Shown: positions 24,373-33,610, numbered from the stretch's first letter. The stretch is 44,171 bases of DNA from Bacteroidota bacterium (GCA_026391835.1 JAPLDF010000044.1:1-44171); one strand, 5' to 3'. Program-made: numbers and translations. Notes: generated by a model not told the origin, from the letters alone.

Positions 24373-25899
24373 ATGAAAAAACTCATATTATCCGCACTGC
24401 TGGCTCTCTTATTTACCGGGTATGCCCTTCCGCAGGACAGCACCCTGTTTGACGACACCCGTTTATCTGCAATCTATATCACCATACATCCCGATTCGCT
24501 CCAGGTAATTTATGACTCGGTGCTGAGCGACCACTATTATATGGCCCGGTTTATCTTCGACGACAATGTGCACCGCGACACCCTCGAAAATGTCGGCTTC
24601 CGTCTCAGGGGAAATACCTCGCGCTATTCAATGAAAAAATCGTTCAAGATCAGTTTCAGCGAATATGTATCTGGGCGCAAATACCAGGGAGTCAAAAAGA
24701 TAAACCTCAACGGGGAGCACAACGATCCTACAATGATCAGGGAGAAACTGTTTTACGATATATGGAAAAAAGCGGGAATGGTTGAACGCAGGACCAGCTT
24801 TGTAAAACTCTATATCAACAATGCATATTACGGCCTGTACACCAATCTCGAGGAGATGGAAAAGGAGTGGCTTACCCGGGTGTACCTTCAAACCGGGGGC
24901 AATCTCTATAAATGTACCTATCCTGCCGATCTTGTTTACCATGGCCCGCTGGAACAGACCTACAAGGATCTTGAAAATGAAACAGCCACCGGGGGCCGGG
25001 TTTATGAACTGCAAACAAATAAATCGCAGGATGATTATACCCGGCTTGTGGAACTGATCACCGTGCTCAACCAGCCGGCCGGAGGCACTTTTGCCCAGGA
25101 TATCCCGGTGATCCTGAATGTTGATCATTTTCTGAAATCGCTGGCACTCGATGTGGCGACCGGCAACTGGGACGATTACGGCTACAACCGCAACAACTAT
25201 TACCTGTATGAGAATCCGGCTGATTCGAAGGTCGATTTTATCACCTACGACCCCGACAATACCTTTGGAGTGGACTGGTTTGGCATTGACTGGGGCATCC
25301 GTGATTGCCGGAACTGGATAAATAAAAGCATGTCACTGCCGTTGTCACAGAAACTGCTGGCAGTTCCCGCCTTTTATGAAAAATACAAACAGTACCTGGA
25401 TACCATTGCAAAAAACATCATCAACCCCGACACAATTTTCCCCCGGATTGACCTGCTGAAACAGTTGATCCAGCAAGCCGCCATCGAAGACACATACCGT
25501 ACCCTCGACTATGGTTATACCGTCCCGGATTTTAACAACTCCTTTATCCGGGCAACCGATAATCACACACCTTACGGACTCAAGCCTTTCCTGGATAAGC
25601 GCAAACAGTCTATCCTCAGCCAGTTGCATCCTGCAGGGATACCCGGCAATGAAACAACGGATGACAGGATCACCGTATTTCCAAACCCGGCCGGCGAAAC
25701 CATCACTTTTACACTCCCAAACCTGGACACAAATGATATAACAGCCAAAATATATGACCTTTATGGTAAGCTGATGTTGCAGTTTGACCTTGTGGATGGC
25801 AATCGTTTACTTTCCGTCCAAAGTCTCCCGCCGGGCATGTATATCCTCCGGGTAGCCTCACCGGGTTTGTCGCATCAAACGAAATTTATCAGGAAATAG
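24373..25899 (+). CDS. CotH-kinase-like secreted protein with T9SS sorting domain
   Basis: 508 residues from the ATG at 24373 (a TTG two codons earlier is unlikely), with signal MKKLILSALLALLFTGYALP. The central domain carries the CotH set: GFRLRGNTSRYSMKKSFKIS, KINLNGEHNDPTMIREKL, VKLYINNAYYGLYTNLEEM and the acidic active-site-like stretch FITYDPDNTFGVDW after GNWDDYGYNRNN. CotH proteins are atypical protein kinases in spore coats, and relatives in Bacteroidota are secreted with unknown targets. The C-terminal about 85 residues (VFPNPAGETITFTLP to PPGMYILRVAS) are a T9SS domain. The M1 peptidase starts 2 bases after its stop. Confidence 0.93.
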   Translation: MKKLILSALLALLFTGYALPQDSTLFDDTRLSAIYITIHPDSLQVIYDSVLSDHYYMARFIFDDNVHRDTLENVGFRLRGNTSRYSMKKSFKISFSEYVSGRKYQGVKKINLNGEHNDPTMIREKLFYDIWKKAGMVERRTSFVKLYINNAYYGLYTNLEEMEKEWLTRVYLQTGGNLYKCTYPADLVYHGPLEQTYKDLENETATGGRVYELQTNKSQDDYTRLVELITVLNQPAGGTFAQDIPVILNVDHFLKSLALDVATGNWDDYGYNRNNYYLYENPADSKVDFITYDPDNTFGVDWFGIDWGIRDCRNWINKSMSLPLSQKLLAVPAFYEKYKQYLDTIAKNIINPDTIFPRIDLLKQLIQQAAIEDTYRTLDYGYTVPDFNNSFIRATDNHTPYGLKPFLDKRKQSILSQLHPAGIPGNETTDDRITVFPNPAGETITFTLPNLDTNDITAKIYDLYGKLMLQFDLVDGNRLLSVQSLPPGMYILRVASPGLSHQTKFIRK

Positions 25900-25901
25900 C
25901 C

Positions 25902-27833
25902 ATGAAAAGAGCAATTTTATTGGTTTGCCTGCTGGTTTCCTGCCTTCTGCAGGCCCAGGTGACTTTCAATGCCGGTGACCTGGCGATCATCGCAAAAGGA
26001 GAGCGGGATGCGCATGCCGGCAAGCTTAAACCAGGGAATATTGAAGCAACAGCGGGCTATGATGTAAAGTGGTACCGGTGCTGCTGGAACATTGATCCCG
26101 CGGTAAGGGAAATTTCGGGAAATGTAACCACCCTGTTTCGCCAGGCAGAAACCGCCTCTGATTCGATGGTTCTTGATTTGCACCGGGACCTGGCGGTCGA
26201 TTCGGTGGTATACCACAAGGTGTCGACTCCATGGACCCATGTTTCGGACCTCCTGACAATCCATTTCCCATCTGCCATACCGCCAAATGCCGCCGACTCT
26301 GTTTCAGTATATTATCATGGAGTTCCCCCCGACAACGGGTTTGGCTCCTTTGGCCAGTCCATCCACAACGGAACGCCGGTGATCTGGACGCTTTCAGAAC
26401 CTTACGGATCAAGTGACTGGTGGCCCTGCAAAAACGGGCTGACAGATAAGGCCGACTCCATCGATATCTTCATACGGACACCGGCAGCGTACAAGGCGGC
26501 CAGCAATGGCCTCCTCATGTCGTCATCGGCGGTTGGTTCAGACATTATTTATCACTGGAAACACCGGTACCCGGTTGCAGCCTATCTTGTTTGCCTGGCG
26601 GTAACCAACTATGCTGTTTATTCCGACCTGGTTCCATATAATTCAGACACACTGGAGGTTGTGAACTACGTCTACCCTGAAGATTCGGCATCCGCAGTTG
26701 CCCAAACAAGCGCAATCGTACCTGTGCTCCAATTGTATGACAGCCTGTTCGGGGTGTATCCTTTTCAGCGCGAAAAATATGGTCACACCCAGTTTGGCTG
26801 GGGTGGCGGGATGGAACACCAAACCATGACATTTGTAGCCTCTTTTGGTTTTGAACTCCTGGCCCACGAACTTGCCCATCAGTGGTTCGGAGATGATGTT
26901 ACCTGCGGAAGCTGGGCAGATATCTGGTTGAACGAAGGCTTTGCCACCTATCTCTCCGGCCTTTGTTACGAGCATCTGGCACCCCTTTACTGGAAACAAT
27001 TCAGGATGGCGCGGGTAAAAAGCATCACCGCTTATCCCGGGGGCTCGGTTTACTGTACCGATACCACGCGTGTATACCGTATTTTCGACGGCCGGCTTTC
27101 ATACGCCAAGGGAGCCATGATCCTGCACCAGCTGAGATGGATCATGGGGGATTCCGCGTTTTTTGCCGGGGTAAACAATTATCGCTCAGATCCTGGTCTG
27201 GCATATGGATTTGCGCGGACCGAAGATCTGAAAACGCACCTCGAAAGTGCATGCGGCCTCGATCTAACCTGGTATTTTGATGACTGGTTCACAGGCGAAG
27301 GGTTTCCTTCGTACCAGCTAAACTGGACCCGGGAACAAGACACCGTTTCTTTCACCCTCAGGCAAACCCAGTCGCATCTTTCAGTTCCCTTTTTTGAAAT
27401 GACGGTTCCCGTCATGTTTAAAAATGCTTCACGCGATACGATCATACGTGTATCAAACACTTTTTCGGGACAATCATTTACTGTTGTAATTCCATTCGCC
27501 GTCGATTCGGTGTTGTTCGATCCCGAATGCCAGCTTATAACAGGGCATAATACGGTGAGCGCGATCGCCGGACCAGCGCCGGTACAAGGCGTGCAGATCT
27601 ATCCAAACCCGGCTGCCAGCCAGGTAACTTTCTTTGTTGGCGGAAATACTTCAAATGAGGAGGTTGAGATTTCAGTGTACGACCTGTCAGGCCGTGTGCA
27701 AGATAAGGTCTCCGTTCCCCGTGGAACTACCGAAACAGTCTTGAACACCAGCAACTTCGCACCCGGAATTTACTTCTACACCCTGAACCGGAAAAATGGT
27801 ACTCTCAACGGAAAACTCATCATCCTCCGCTAA
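25902..27833 (+). CDS. M1 family aminopeptidase with T9SS sorting domain
   Basis: 643 residues with signal MKRAILLVCLLVSCLLQAQ. The catalytic domain has GGMEHQTM (the substrate-anchoring GxMEN-type loop with Asn replaced by His-Gln, as in many Bacteroidota M1 enzymes), zinc ligands H322 and H326 in HELAHQWFGD, and E345 in WLNEGFATY. A C-terminal beta domain is followed by a T9SS tail (IYPNPAASQVTFFVGG to FAPGIYFYTLNRKN). It trims amino acids from peptides at the cell surface. The 2-base gap from the CotH gene implies translational coupling. Confidence 0.96.
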   Translation: MKRAILLVCLLVSCLLQAQVTFNAGDLAIIAKGERDAHAGKLKPGNIEATAGYDVKWYRCCWNIDPAVREISGNVTTLFRQAETASDSMVLDLHRDLAVDSVVYHKVSTPWTHVSDLLTIHFPSAIPPNAADSVSVYYHGVPPDNGFGSFGQSIHNGTPVIWTLSEPYGSSDWWPCKNGLTDKADSIDIFIRTPAAYKAASNGLLMSSSAVGSDIIYHWKHRYPVAAYLVCLAVTNYAVYSDLVPYNSDTLEVVNYVYPEDSASAVAQTSAIVPVLQLYDSLFGVYPFQREKYGHTQFGWGGGMEHQTMTFVASFGFELLAHELAHQWFGDDVTCGSWADIWLNEGFATYLSGLCYEHLAPLYWKQFRMARVKSITAYPGGSVYCTDTTRVYRIFDGRLSYAKGAMILHQLRWIMGDSAFFAGVNNYRSDPGLAYGFARTEDLKTHLESACGLDLTWYFDDWFTGEGFPSYQLNWTREQDTVSFTLRQTQSHLSVPFFEMTVPVMFKNASRDTIIRVSNTFSGQSFTVVIPFAVDSVLFDPECQLITGHNTVSAIAGPAPVQGVQIYPNPAASQVTFFVGGNTSNEEVEISVYDLSGRVQDKVSVPRGTTETVLNTSNFAPGIYFYTLNRKNGTLNGKLIILR

Positions 27834-27861
27834 AAGAATATTCTCCGTCTCAGCACCCAAT

Positions 27862-27896
27862 TTGTCATTTGTCACTTGTCATTTGTCACTTGTAAC
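27862..27896 (+). repeat. Heptamer array TTGTCAY x5
   Basis: TTGTCAT TTGTCAC TTGTCAT TTGTCAC TTGTAAC in perfect 7-base register, then decaying. It lies in the 119-base gap between the M1 and permease genes, 28 bases after the stop. Confidence 0.9.
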
Positions 27897-27952
27897 TGTC
27901 ATTTCTTCCCTTTCCCGATTAGAAATTATTTTATCTTTATCGAAAAAAAATA

Positions 27953-29710
27953 GTGTCAAATCAGCACCTGTTCCGTAAGAAATCCATCAGCCATATCCTG
28001 AAGGATGCGCATAGCCGGGAGGGCGAACATTCGGGACTGAAAAAAAGCCTCAATGTGGTTGATCTGACGGCTCTTGGCATTGCAGCGGTGATCGGTGCCG
28101 GCATATTCAGCACCATTGGAAATGCAGCTGCCAGCGGGGGGCCGGCCGTTTCCCTCCTCTTCCTTTTTACGGCAATGGCCTGCGCTTTTTCGGCCCTTTG
28201 CTACGCACAATTCGCCTCGCTCATTCCCATCAGCGGAAGTGCGTACACCTATGCATATGCAAGTTTCGGGGAGCTCATCGCATGGATCATCGGCTGGGAC
28301 CTCATCATGGAGTATGCCATTGGCAACATTGCCGTGGCGATCTCCTGGTCCGACTATTTTACCGGTTTCCTCGGAGGAGTGGGGCTGCATGTGCCCACTT
28401 ACCTGGGCATCGACTATCTTTCTGCAGCACGGGGTTATCACCAGGCAACCCTCGAACTGATGCGCGGCATCCCCATTGCAAACCTGCCCGACACGGTGCG
28501 GGAGGCATATTCCGCCTGGCTGTCGGCTCCAGTAATCGGTGGGATCAGGATCATTGCCGACATTCCTGCGTTTTCGATCGTGGTATTTATCTCTGTGCTG
28601 GTTTACGTGGGTATTTATGAAACCAAGGTTGCAAGCAACATCATGGTGTTGTTAAAGGTCGGCATCCTCTTCCTGATCATTGCCGTCGGTTCATTTTACA
28701 TTGATCCGGAAAACTGGCACCCGTTTGCACCCAACGGCGTGGCCGGTGTGCTGAAGGGCGTTTCGGGGGTGTTTTTTGCCTACATCGGGTTTGATGCCAT
28801 CTCTACAACGGCCGAAGAGTGCCGCAACCCGCGGAGAGACCTTCCCCGGGCCATCATCTATGCCCTGATCATCACCACGGTGCTGTACATCATGATCAGC
28901 CTTGTGCTTACCGGGATGTTGCATTATTCAGAACTCGGAGTCGGTGACCCGCTGGCTTTTGCGTTTCAGAAACTGCACCTGACAAAACTTTCGGGCGTGA
29001 TCGCCATCAGCGCCGTGATCGCCATGGCAAGCGTACTGCTTGTATTCCAGGTGGGGCAGCCCCGCATCTGGATGAGCATGAGCAGGGACGGGTTGCTGCC
29101 CCGGTCGTTCTCGAAAATTCATCCGCGGTTCAAAACGCCCTATTTTGCAACGATCATTGCCGGTATCCTGGTGGCCATTCCGTCGCTTTTCATGAACCTC
29201 ACCGAAGTTACCGACCTGACCAGCATCGGAACCCTGTTTGCCTTCATCCTGGTTTCAGGCGGCGTACTTGTTCTCCAGAGCGGCTGGAAAAAGAACGACA
29301 TTCCTGCAAATGAAAAAGGATTCCAGGTTCCATACTTCAACAGCCGTTATTTCCTGCCGGTGATCTGGGCCGGGGTTTTCATCGTGCTGTTTTACTGGAA
29401 CCGTCCGGAAATCAGCATGTTTTTTAATACAGCCCGTGATGCCTCCGGGAATATTTTCCCGGCATCTTTTGCCTGGCATTTGCTCCTTACTGAATTTCCG
29501 ATCCTGATTTTCATCATTTCGGCCATGGTGCTTACCTGGTTTGGTATCCGCAGTCAACTGTCGCTCATCCCGGTGCTGGGACTGCTGACAAACTTTTACC
29601 TGATGGCCCAGCTGGGAGTTACCAACTGGCTGCGCTTCCTGGTCTGGCTGGCTATCGGGCTCATCATCTACTTCAGTTATGGAAGAAGGCACAGCAAACT
29701 GGTGAACTAG
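27953..29710 (+). CDS. APC family amino acid permease
   Basis: 585 residues beginning with GTG; no earlier or nearby ATG fits. The APC signature opens the membrane part: LTALGIAAVIGAGIFSTIG (TM1, with the GxG substrate-binding break), then about 12-14 hydrophobic helices, FFAYIGFDAISTTAEECRNP (TM6) and RDLPRAIIYALI. Relatives (YfnA/CAT group) import cationic or branched amino acids by proton symport. Residues about 135-190 form an extra extracytoplasmic loop that is longer than usual. With the M1 peptidase upstream, peptide breakdown and amino-acid uptake are side by side. Its stop codon runs into an octamer repeat array. Confidence 0.93.
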   Translation: MSNQHLFRKKSISHILKDAHSREGEHSGLKKSLNVVDLTALGIAAVIGAGIFSTIGNAAASGGPAVSLLFLFTAMACAFSALCYAQFASLIPISGSAYTYAYASFGELIAWIIGWDLIMEYAIGNIAVAISWSDYFTGFLGGVGLHVPTYLGIDYLSAARGYHQATLELMRGIPIANLPDTVREAYSAWLSAPVIGGIRIIADIPAFSIVVFISVLVYVGIYETKVASNIMVLLKVGILFLIIAVGSFYIDPENWHPFAPNGVAGVLKGVSGVFFAYIGFDAISTTAEECRNPRRDLPRAIIYALIITTVLYIMISLVLTGMLHYSELGVGDPLAFAFQKLHLTKLSGVIAISAVIAMASVLLVFQVGQPRIWMSMSRDGLLPRSFSKIHPRFKTPYFATIIAGILVAIPSLFMNLTEVTDLTSIGTLFAFILVSGGVLVLQSGWKKNDIPANEKGFQVPYFNSRYFLPVIWAGVFIVLFYWNRPEISMFFNTARDASGNIFPASFAWHLLLTEFPILIFIISAMVLTWFGIRSQLSLIPVLGLLTNFYLMAQLGVTNWLRFLVWLAIGLIIYFSYGRRHSKLVN

Positions 29711-29773
29711 CGGACAAGCGGACAGGCGGACAGGCGGACAGGCGGACGGGCGGACAAGCGGACGGGCGGACTG
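29710..29773 (+). repeat. Octamer array GCGGACxy x8
   Basis: Eight units GCGGAC followed by AA, AG, AG, AG, GG, AA, GG, TG. The first G is the last base of the permease stop codon TAG. The same octamer recurs 15 times at 43516-43635 on the other strand. Confidence 0.97.
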
Positions 29774-29806
29774 CGTAATTTTTAATTTTTAATTCGTAAT
29801 TATAAG

Positions 29807-30592
29807 GTGTCTCTTGCTGAAATATTCATAATCATCCTGGCAGGTATTTTTGTCGGGTTTATCAACACGTTATCCGGCGGCGGCTCGGTCATAAGCCTGT
29901 CACTGCTGTTGATCCTTGGGTTGCCGGCAAACATCGCCAATGGAACCAACCGGATCAGCATCTTTTTTCAAACACTCTCCTCTGTCGGCAGTTTCACCCG
30001 GCAGAAGATGTTTGACAACCTCCGCCCGGTATGGCTGTCGGTTCCGGCAACCATCGGGGCCATTCTTGGCGCCTACCTTGCAGTGGATGTCAATACACGT
30101 GTTATTGAGATCGCCATGGCGGTATCGATGGTCATCATGCTGTTTTTCCTGTTTTACAAGCCTGGCAAATGGATGAAAGAGAAGCCGGCCATGTTGTCGC
30201 AGCCACTGAAATGGTGGCAGTTCGGCATCTTTTTTATCGTTGGATTTTATGGCGGATTTATCCAGGTAGGGGTTGGCTATTTCCTGCTGATGGCGCTGGT
30301 CCTGGGAGTCGGGTATGACCTGGTAAAGGCCAATGCCGTAAAAAACCTTATCGTATTTTTCTATGCAATCTTTGCGTTGCTGGTTTTTATCATTGATGGT
30401 AAAGTAAACTACCTGTATGGTGTCGTCCTTTCGGTTGGGAGCATGATCGGGGCGTTGATTGCTTCATACCTTGCCGTGAAAAAAGGGGCGGGGTTTATCC
30501 GTGCAGTCATTTTATTATCAGTGATCCTGACCATCCTGCAAATCACCGGATTGATTAATTTTACACAGTTTTTAAAACAAATTATTAAATGA
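29807..30592 (+). CDS. TSUP (TauE/SafE) family sulfite/organosulfonate exporter-like protein
   Basis: 261 residues from GTG. Eight or so membrane helices in two halves carry the TSUP motifs GFINTLSGGGSVISLSLLLI in the first and GFYGGFIQVGVGYFLLMALV in the second. The family moves small anions such as sulfite, sulfoacetate or 2-carboxyacids; the substrate cannot be read from sequence. The start follows an A/T-rich repeat (TAATTTTTAATTTTTAATTC) behind the octamer array, so initiation here probably depends on read-through from the permease gene or on an unseen promoter. Confidence 0.92.
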   Translation: MSLAEIFIIILAGIFVGFINTLSGGGSVISLSLLLILGLPANIANGTNRISIFFQTLSSVGSFTRQKMFDNLRPVWLSVPATIGAILGAYLAVDVNTRVIEIAMAVSMVIMLFFLFYKPGKWMKEKPAMLSQPLKWWQFGIFFIVGFYGGFIQVGVGYFLLMALVLGVGYDLVKANAVKNLIVFFYAIFALLVFIIDGKVNYLYGVVLSVGSMIGALIASYLAVKKGAGFIRAVILLSVILTILQITGLINFTQFLKQIIK

Positions 30593-30617
30593 CAACAGAT
30601 CGGGAATGTTGTAAAGC

Positions 30618-30706
30618 CACGAAGGCACGAGGTCACAAAGATTACACAAAGGTGTAAATGTTGAAAATCATCACTTTGTGTTCCCTGGTGTCTTTGTGCC
30701 CTGGTG
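30618..30706. repeat. Paired-arm CACnARG heptamer element
   Basis: Left arm: CACGAAG, CACGAGG, CACAAAG, CACAAAG with linkers of 1, 1 and 4 bases. Right arm (minus strand, outside inwards): CACCAGG, CACAAAG, CACCAGG, CACAAAG with linkers of 1, 1 and 3. Each arm has four heptamers, as in the element at 14418-14506. It lies between the TSUP and isoaspartyl peptidase genes. Confidence 0.88.
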
Positions 30707-30763
30707 GCATTTTTATAGATTGTTGTTTCAGGTTCGGTTTGTCCAAATTATAACACATGCCAT

Positions 30764-31852
30764 ATGAAAATGCTTAATCGTTTACAGGGTTTCCTCACCC
30801 GCAAATATTTCGCGGTTCCCGCAATGATGATGATCTTCCTCCTGCCGGCCAGGCCCCTGGCAGCGCAGGAGAAAGTAACTAAAGAGGCAAAGGTCGAATT
30901 GATCTCCGTTGCTTCAGCTGAAAATCCCCGTCAAACCTGGACATTGGTGATCCACGGCGGAGCAGGCGGACCGGGCAAGGGCACGATGTCGGAAGAAACT
31001 GAAAAAGGATACCTTGGCAAGATGGACGAAGCACTTTCGCTTGGGGCAAAAATCCTTGAAGGAGGCGGAAGCAGCCTGGATGCTGTTGAAACTGTGGTTA
31101 AATTCATGGAGGATTGTCCGCTGTTCAATGCCGGTAAGGGTGCTGTTCTGAACGAATACGGCAAAGCGGAACTCGACGCTTCGATCATGGATGGAAGTAC
31201 CGGGATGGCCGGGGCTGTAGCCGGGGTTACCACCATTAAAAACCCGGTAGCCGCAGCGAGGCTGGTGATGGATAAAACAAGCCATGTGATGCTGGTGGGC
31301 AGGGGTGCCGAAAGTTTTGCAAAAAAGATGGGATTGAAACCGGTTGACTCCGCTTACTTCATCACGCCCGAAAGGCTGGCTTCATGGAAAAAGTGGAAGA
31401 GCTCACCTTCCGGATCGAACGGGAGCCAGGCTGAAAAAGAAAAACATGGCACCGTCGGGGCTGTGGCTCTTGACCAGAAAGGCAACCTGGCCGCGGCTAC
31501 CTCCACCGGCGGCCAGATGGGGAAAATGGCCGGCAGGGTAGGGGATTCTCCCATCATCGGGGCGGGAACATACGCCAGCAACAATACCTGTGCTGTTTCT
31601 GCCACCGGCCAGGGCGAATTTTTCATCCGGAATGTGATTGCTTACGATCTCTCGGCCCTGATGGAGTACAGGGGGATGACTGTCGAAGAGGCCGGAAAAT
31701 TACTGATCGCTGAGAAACTGACGAAACAGAAAGCGGCAGGCGGACTGATTGCCGTTGACAAGGATGGCAACATTGCCATGCCGTTCAATACCAGTTCAAT
31801 GTACAGGGGGTTTACAAAATCAACCGGGGAACACGAAGTGGCAATTTATTGA
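30764..31852 (+). CDS. Isoaspartyl peptidase / plant-type L-asparaginase
   Basis: 362 residues with an N-terminal signal (FAVPAMMMIFLLPARPLAA). It is an Ntn-hydrolase precursor: HGGAGGPGKG (64-73), FNAGKGAVLNEYGKAELDAS (121-140) with IMDG, and the autoprocessing site KHGTVGAVA, where T230 becomes the N-terminal nucleophile, then TSTGG. The segment before the nucleophile (about 195-228) is the usual disordered linker. It removes isoaspartyl residues from peptides or hydrolyses asparagine; the signal peptide suggests periplasmic action. Its stop codon directly abuts that of the convergent dCMP deaminase gene. Confidence 0.96.
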   Translation: MKMLNRLQGFLTRKYFAVPAMMMIFLLPARPLAAQEKVTKEAKVELISVASAENPRQTWTLVIHGGAGGPGKGTMSEETEKGYLGKMDEALSLGAKILEGGGSSLDAVETVVKFMEDCPLFNAGKGAVLNEYGKAELDASIMDGSTGMAGAVAGVTTIKNPVAAARLVMDKTSHVMLVGRGAESFAKKMGLKPVDSAYFITPERLASWKKWKSSPSGSNGSQAEKEKHGTVGAVALDQKGNLAAATSTGGQMGKMAGRVGDSPIIGAGTYASNNTCAVSATGQGEFFIRNVIAYDLSALMEYRGMTVEEAGKLLIAEKLTKQKAAGGLIAVDKDGNIAMPFNTSSMYRGFTKSTGEHEVAIY

Positions 31853-32344
31853 TTATTGCTTTTCGTACTGCTGGACTTCATCGTGCACATATTCGAGGAG
31901 TACGCCGGCCTGTCTGAACATCTCTTCAGATTCATTCCCGTCGTGGTATTTCCGCTCGCAAACCACCCGCACGATGCCGCAGTTGATAATGAGCATGGCA
32001 CAGGTCCTGCACGGTGTCATCCGGCAATATAACGTGGCCTTGTCCATAGGAATACCAAGACGGGCAGCCTGGCAGATGGCATTTTGCTCGGCATGCACCG
32101 TGCGCATGCAGTGCTGGGTAACCCGGTCATCTTCATGCAGCATTTTTTTCATCAGGTGACCAACTTCGTCGCAATGCGGCAGTCCGCGCGGAGAACCGAC
32201 GTACCCGGTGACCAGGATCTGCCTGTCGCGCGCAATGACACATCCGCTGCGGCCACGGTCGCAGGTGGCACGTTCCGAAACGGTGTGGGCAATCTGCATG
32301 AAGTATTCATCCCAGGAGGGGCGTATATATGGTGTTTTTTCCAT
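31853..32344 (-). CDS. dCMP deaminase-like zinc deaminase
   Basis: 163 residues. The cytidine-deaminase zinc site is complete: H84-A85-E86 in TVHAEQNAI, and C112 and C115 in PCRTCAM. The N-terminal YIRPSWDEYFMQIAHTVSER and the inserted zinc-binding-like stretch (CDRGRSGC to HCDEVGH) fit the ComEB/dCMP-deaminase branch. It converts dCMP to dUMP, feeding thymidylate synthesis. It is the last gene of a compact minus-strand trio, 5 bases after the kinase gene. Confidence 0.93.
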   Translation of the reverse strand: MEKTPYIRPSWDEYFMQIAHTVSERATCDRGRSGCVIARDRQILVTGYVGSPRGLPHCDEVGHLMKKMLHEDDRVTQHCMRTVHAEQNAICQAARLGIPMDKATLYCRMTPCRTCAMLIINCGIVRVVCERKYHDGNESEEMFRQAGVLLEYVHDEVQQYEKQ

Positions 32345-32349
32345 GTCGG

Positions 32350-32904
32350 TTATATTATCTGTTTCAAAATTTTTTCAACCTCCCCGAAAAGGTCTTCTTT
32401 CGTGCCATTGTTGTTCATGATGAAATCGGCCTCACGGATGCACGCCTTGAGGTTCTGTTTGTTCGGATCGGAGGTGTTCATCTCCCGGGCCTCGTCATCA
32501 ATGAAGGTCTCATAGGAGATATGGTCTGTTTCAGATTGTCTCTCGGCAATCCTCCGGTAACGGATGGCTGCGTCTGCATCCACGGCAAAAAGGAAAAAAC
32601 TCCCCTTTTCCCGCAAGGATACAATCTCTCCCGGGGTGCGGATACTCTCGATGATGCAGTTCCTGCCAATGAGCGCGGCTTCGTTGTACAACTGATCCGT
32701 GACAAACGATGCCCCGTGCCTGCTGCGCAATTCATTCGCGACCGCTACCATGCTGTCGCGGTTTCCGGGCATCCCGCGCCGGTTGATCTCCTTCAGCAGG
32801 AAAGCCCTGACAGAATAGTGGTCAAACCCTTTCTTTTCAACGAGATACTCCACAACCGTACCTTTGCCGGCTCCAAGGGTGCCGGTAATCCCAATTATCA
32901 GCAT
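32350..32904 (-). CDS. P-loop nucleotide kinase-like protein
   Basis: 184 residues with a Walker A GTLGAGKGT (8-16) right after the first strand. DHYSVRAFLLKEINRRGMPG, RDSMVAVANELRSRHGASF and IIESIRTPGE follow, then a mobile Arg-rich lid (RYRRIAERQSE). The layout is that of small (deoxy)nucleoside/NMP kinases and dephospho-CoA kinases, and the middle resembles archaeal UPF0200-type kinases more than CoaE. With dCMP deaminase directly downstream and a LOG nucleosidase upstream, a (d)NMP substrate is the best guess. Substrate assignment is inference. Confidence 0.75.
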   Translation of the reverse strand: MLIIGITGTLGAGKGTVVEYLVEKKGFDHYSVRAFLLKEINRRGMPGNRDSMVAVANELRSRHGASFVTDQLYNEAALIGRNCIIESIRTPGEIVSLREKGSFFLFAVDADAAIRYRRIAERQSETDHISYETFIDDEAREMNTSDPNKQNLKACIREADFIMNNNGTKEDLFGEVEKILKQII

Positions 32905-32912
32905 ATGGTAAA

Positions 32913-32939
32913 ATCAAAGATCAAAAATCAAAATCAAAA
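32913..32939 (+). repeat. ATCAAAR near-heptamer array x4
   Basis: ATCAAAG ATCAAAA ATCAAA ATCAAAA, just 8 bases upstream of the kinase start codon (which is on the minus strand). It occupies the position where a leader would be. Confidence 0.7.
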
Positions 32940-32969
32940 TGGAAAAACACCCGGCTAACCAGGATTTTG

Positions 32970-33020
32970 CATTGTTTTCATTGCCTGCATTGCCTGCATT
33001 GTCTGCATTGTCTTCATTAT
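32970..33020 (+). repeat. Nonamer array CATTGnnTn x5-6, entering a stop codon
   Basis: CATTGTTTT CATTGCCTG CATTGCCTG CATTGTCTG CATTGTCTT, then a degenerate CATTAT that contains the stop codon of the LOG gene (TTA on this strand, 33017-33019). A related array stands at 43458-43511 in opposite orientation. Confidence 0.92.
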
Positions 33021-33610
33021 ATTTTCCCGGCCTTCAGCCGTTCAATCCACTTCTCTGCCGTTTCAGGCTGGTATTTCTCCAGGTCATTCATTATCCTGGT
33101 AAAATTATCCCCGATAATGAGCATCCTCCGGTGTTCCGGGCGCAGGAATTTCTCAGCCACCGCATGATCAAGCATTTGCAGCAACGGGTTGAAAAATCCG
33201 TCGAGGTTCAGCAACCCGATTGGTTTGGTGATGATGCCGAGCTGGTTCCAGGTAAGTACTTCGAACAGTTCGTCCAGGGTGCCATAGGCGCCGGGCAAAG
33301 CGATAAAAGCATCGGAAAGATCGGCCATCAGTGCCTTGCGCTCCTGCATCCCTTCCACAATATGCATTTCAGTAAGACCGGCATGGGCAACTTCGCGTTC
33401 AACCAGCGATTTTGGCATCACCCCGATCACCTTGCCGCCACCTGCAAGCATGGTATCGGCAAGAACGCCCATCAGCCCTACATTAGCCCCGCCATAAACA
33501 AGTGTAATCTTTTCCGCCAGGAGATGTTCCGCCAGCAAAACGGCCTGTGCGGCATACAATGGCTGCCGGCCCATGCTGGAACCGCAGAAAACACATAGGG
33601 CTTTAATCAT
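33017..33610 (-). CDS. LOG family nucleotide 5'-monophosphate nucleosidase
   Basis: 197 residues. The Rossmann-like LOG fold shows LVYGGANVGLMGVLADTML, GKVIGVMPKSL, the EGMQERKALM helix and the signature PGAYGTLDE (106-114; the family form is PGGxGTxxE, here with Ala at the second Gly). The enzymes hydrolyse the N-glycosidic bond of nucleoside 5'-monophosphates, releasing base and ribose 5-phosphate; in plants this activates cytokinins. It is the first gene of the trio with kinase and dCMP deaminase, although a 112-base repeat-filled gap separates it from the kinase. It is divergent from manA. Confidence 0.94.
   Translation of the reverse strand: MIKALCVFCGSSMGRQPLYAAQAVLLAEHLLAEKITLVYGGANVGLMGVLADTMLAGGGKVIGVMPKSLVEREVAHAGLTEMHIVEGMQERKALMADLSDAFIALPGAYGTLDELFEVLTWNQLGIITKPIGLLNLDGFFNPLLQMLDHAVAEKFLRPEHRRMLIIGDNFTRIMNDLEKYQPETAEKWIERLKAGKI

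Noticed and set aside
29710-29773. CRISPR-like or VNTR coding array
   Set aside because: Units are contiguous 8-mers without spacers and not in a coding frame (8 is not a multiple of 3), so neither CRISPR nor a protein repeat fits.
32967-33167. Frame reading HCLHCLHCLHC
   Set aside because: A product of the CATTGnnTn nonamer array (9 bases keep one frame); it overlaps the LOG gene on the other strand.
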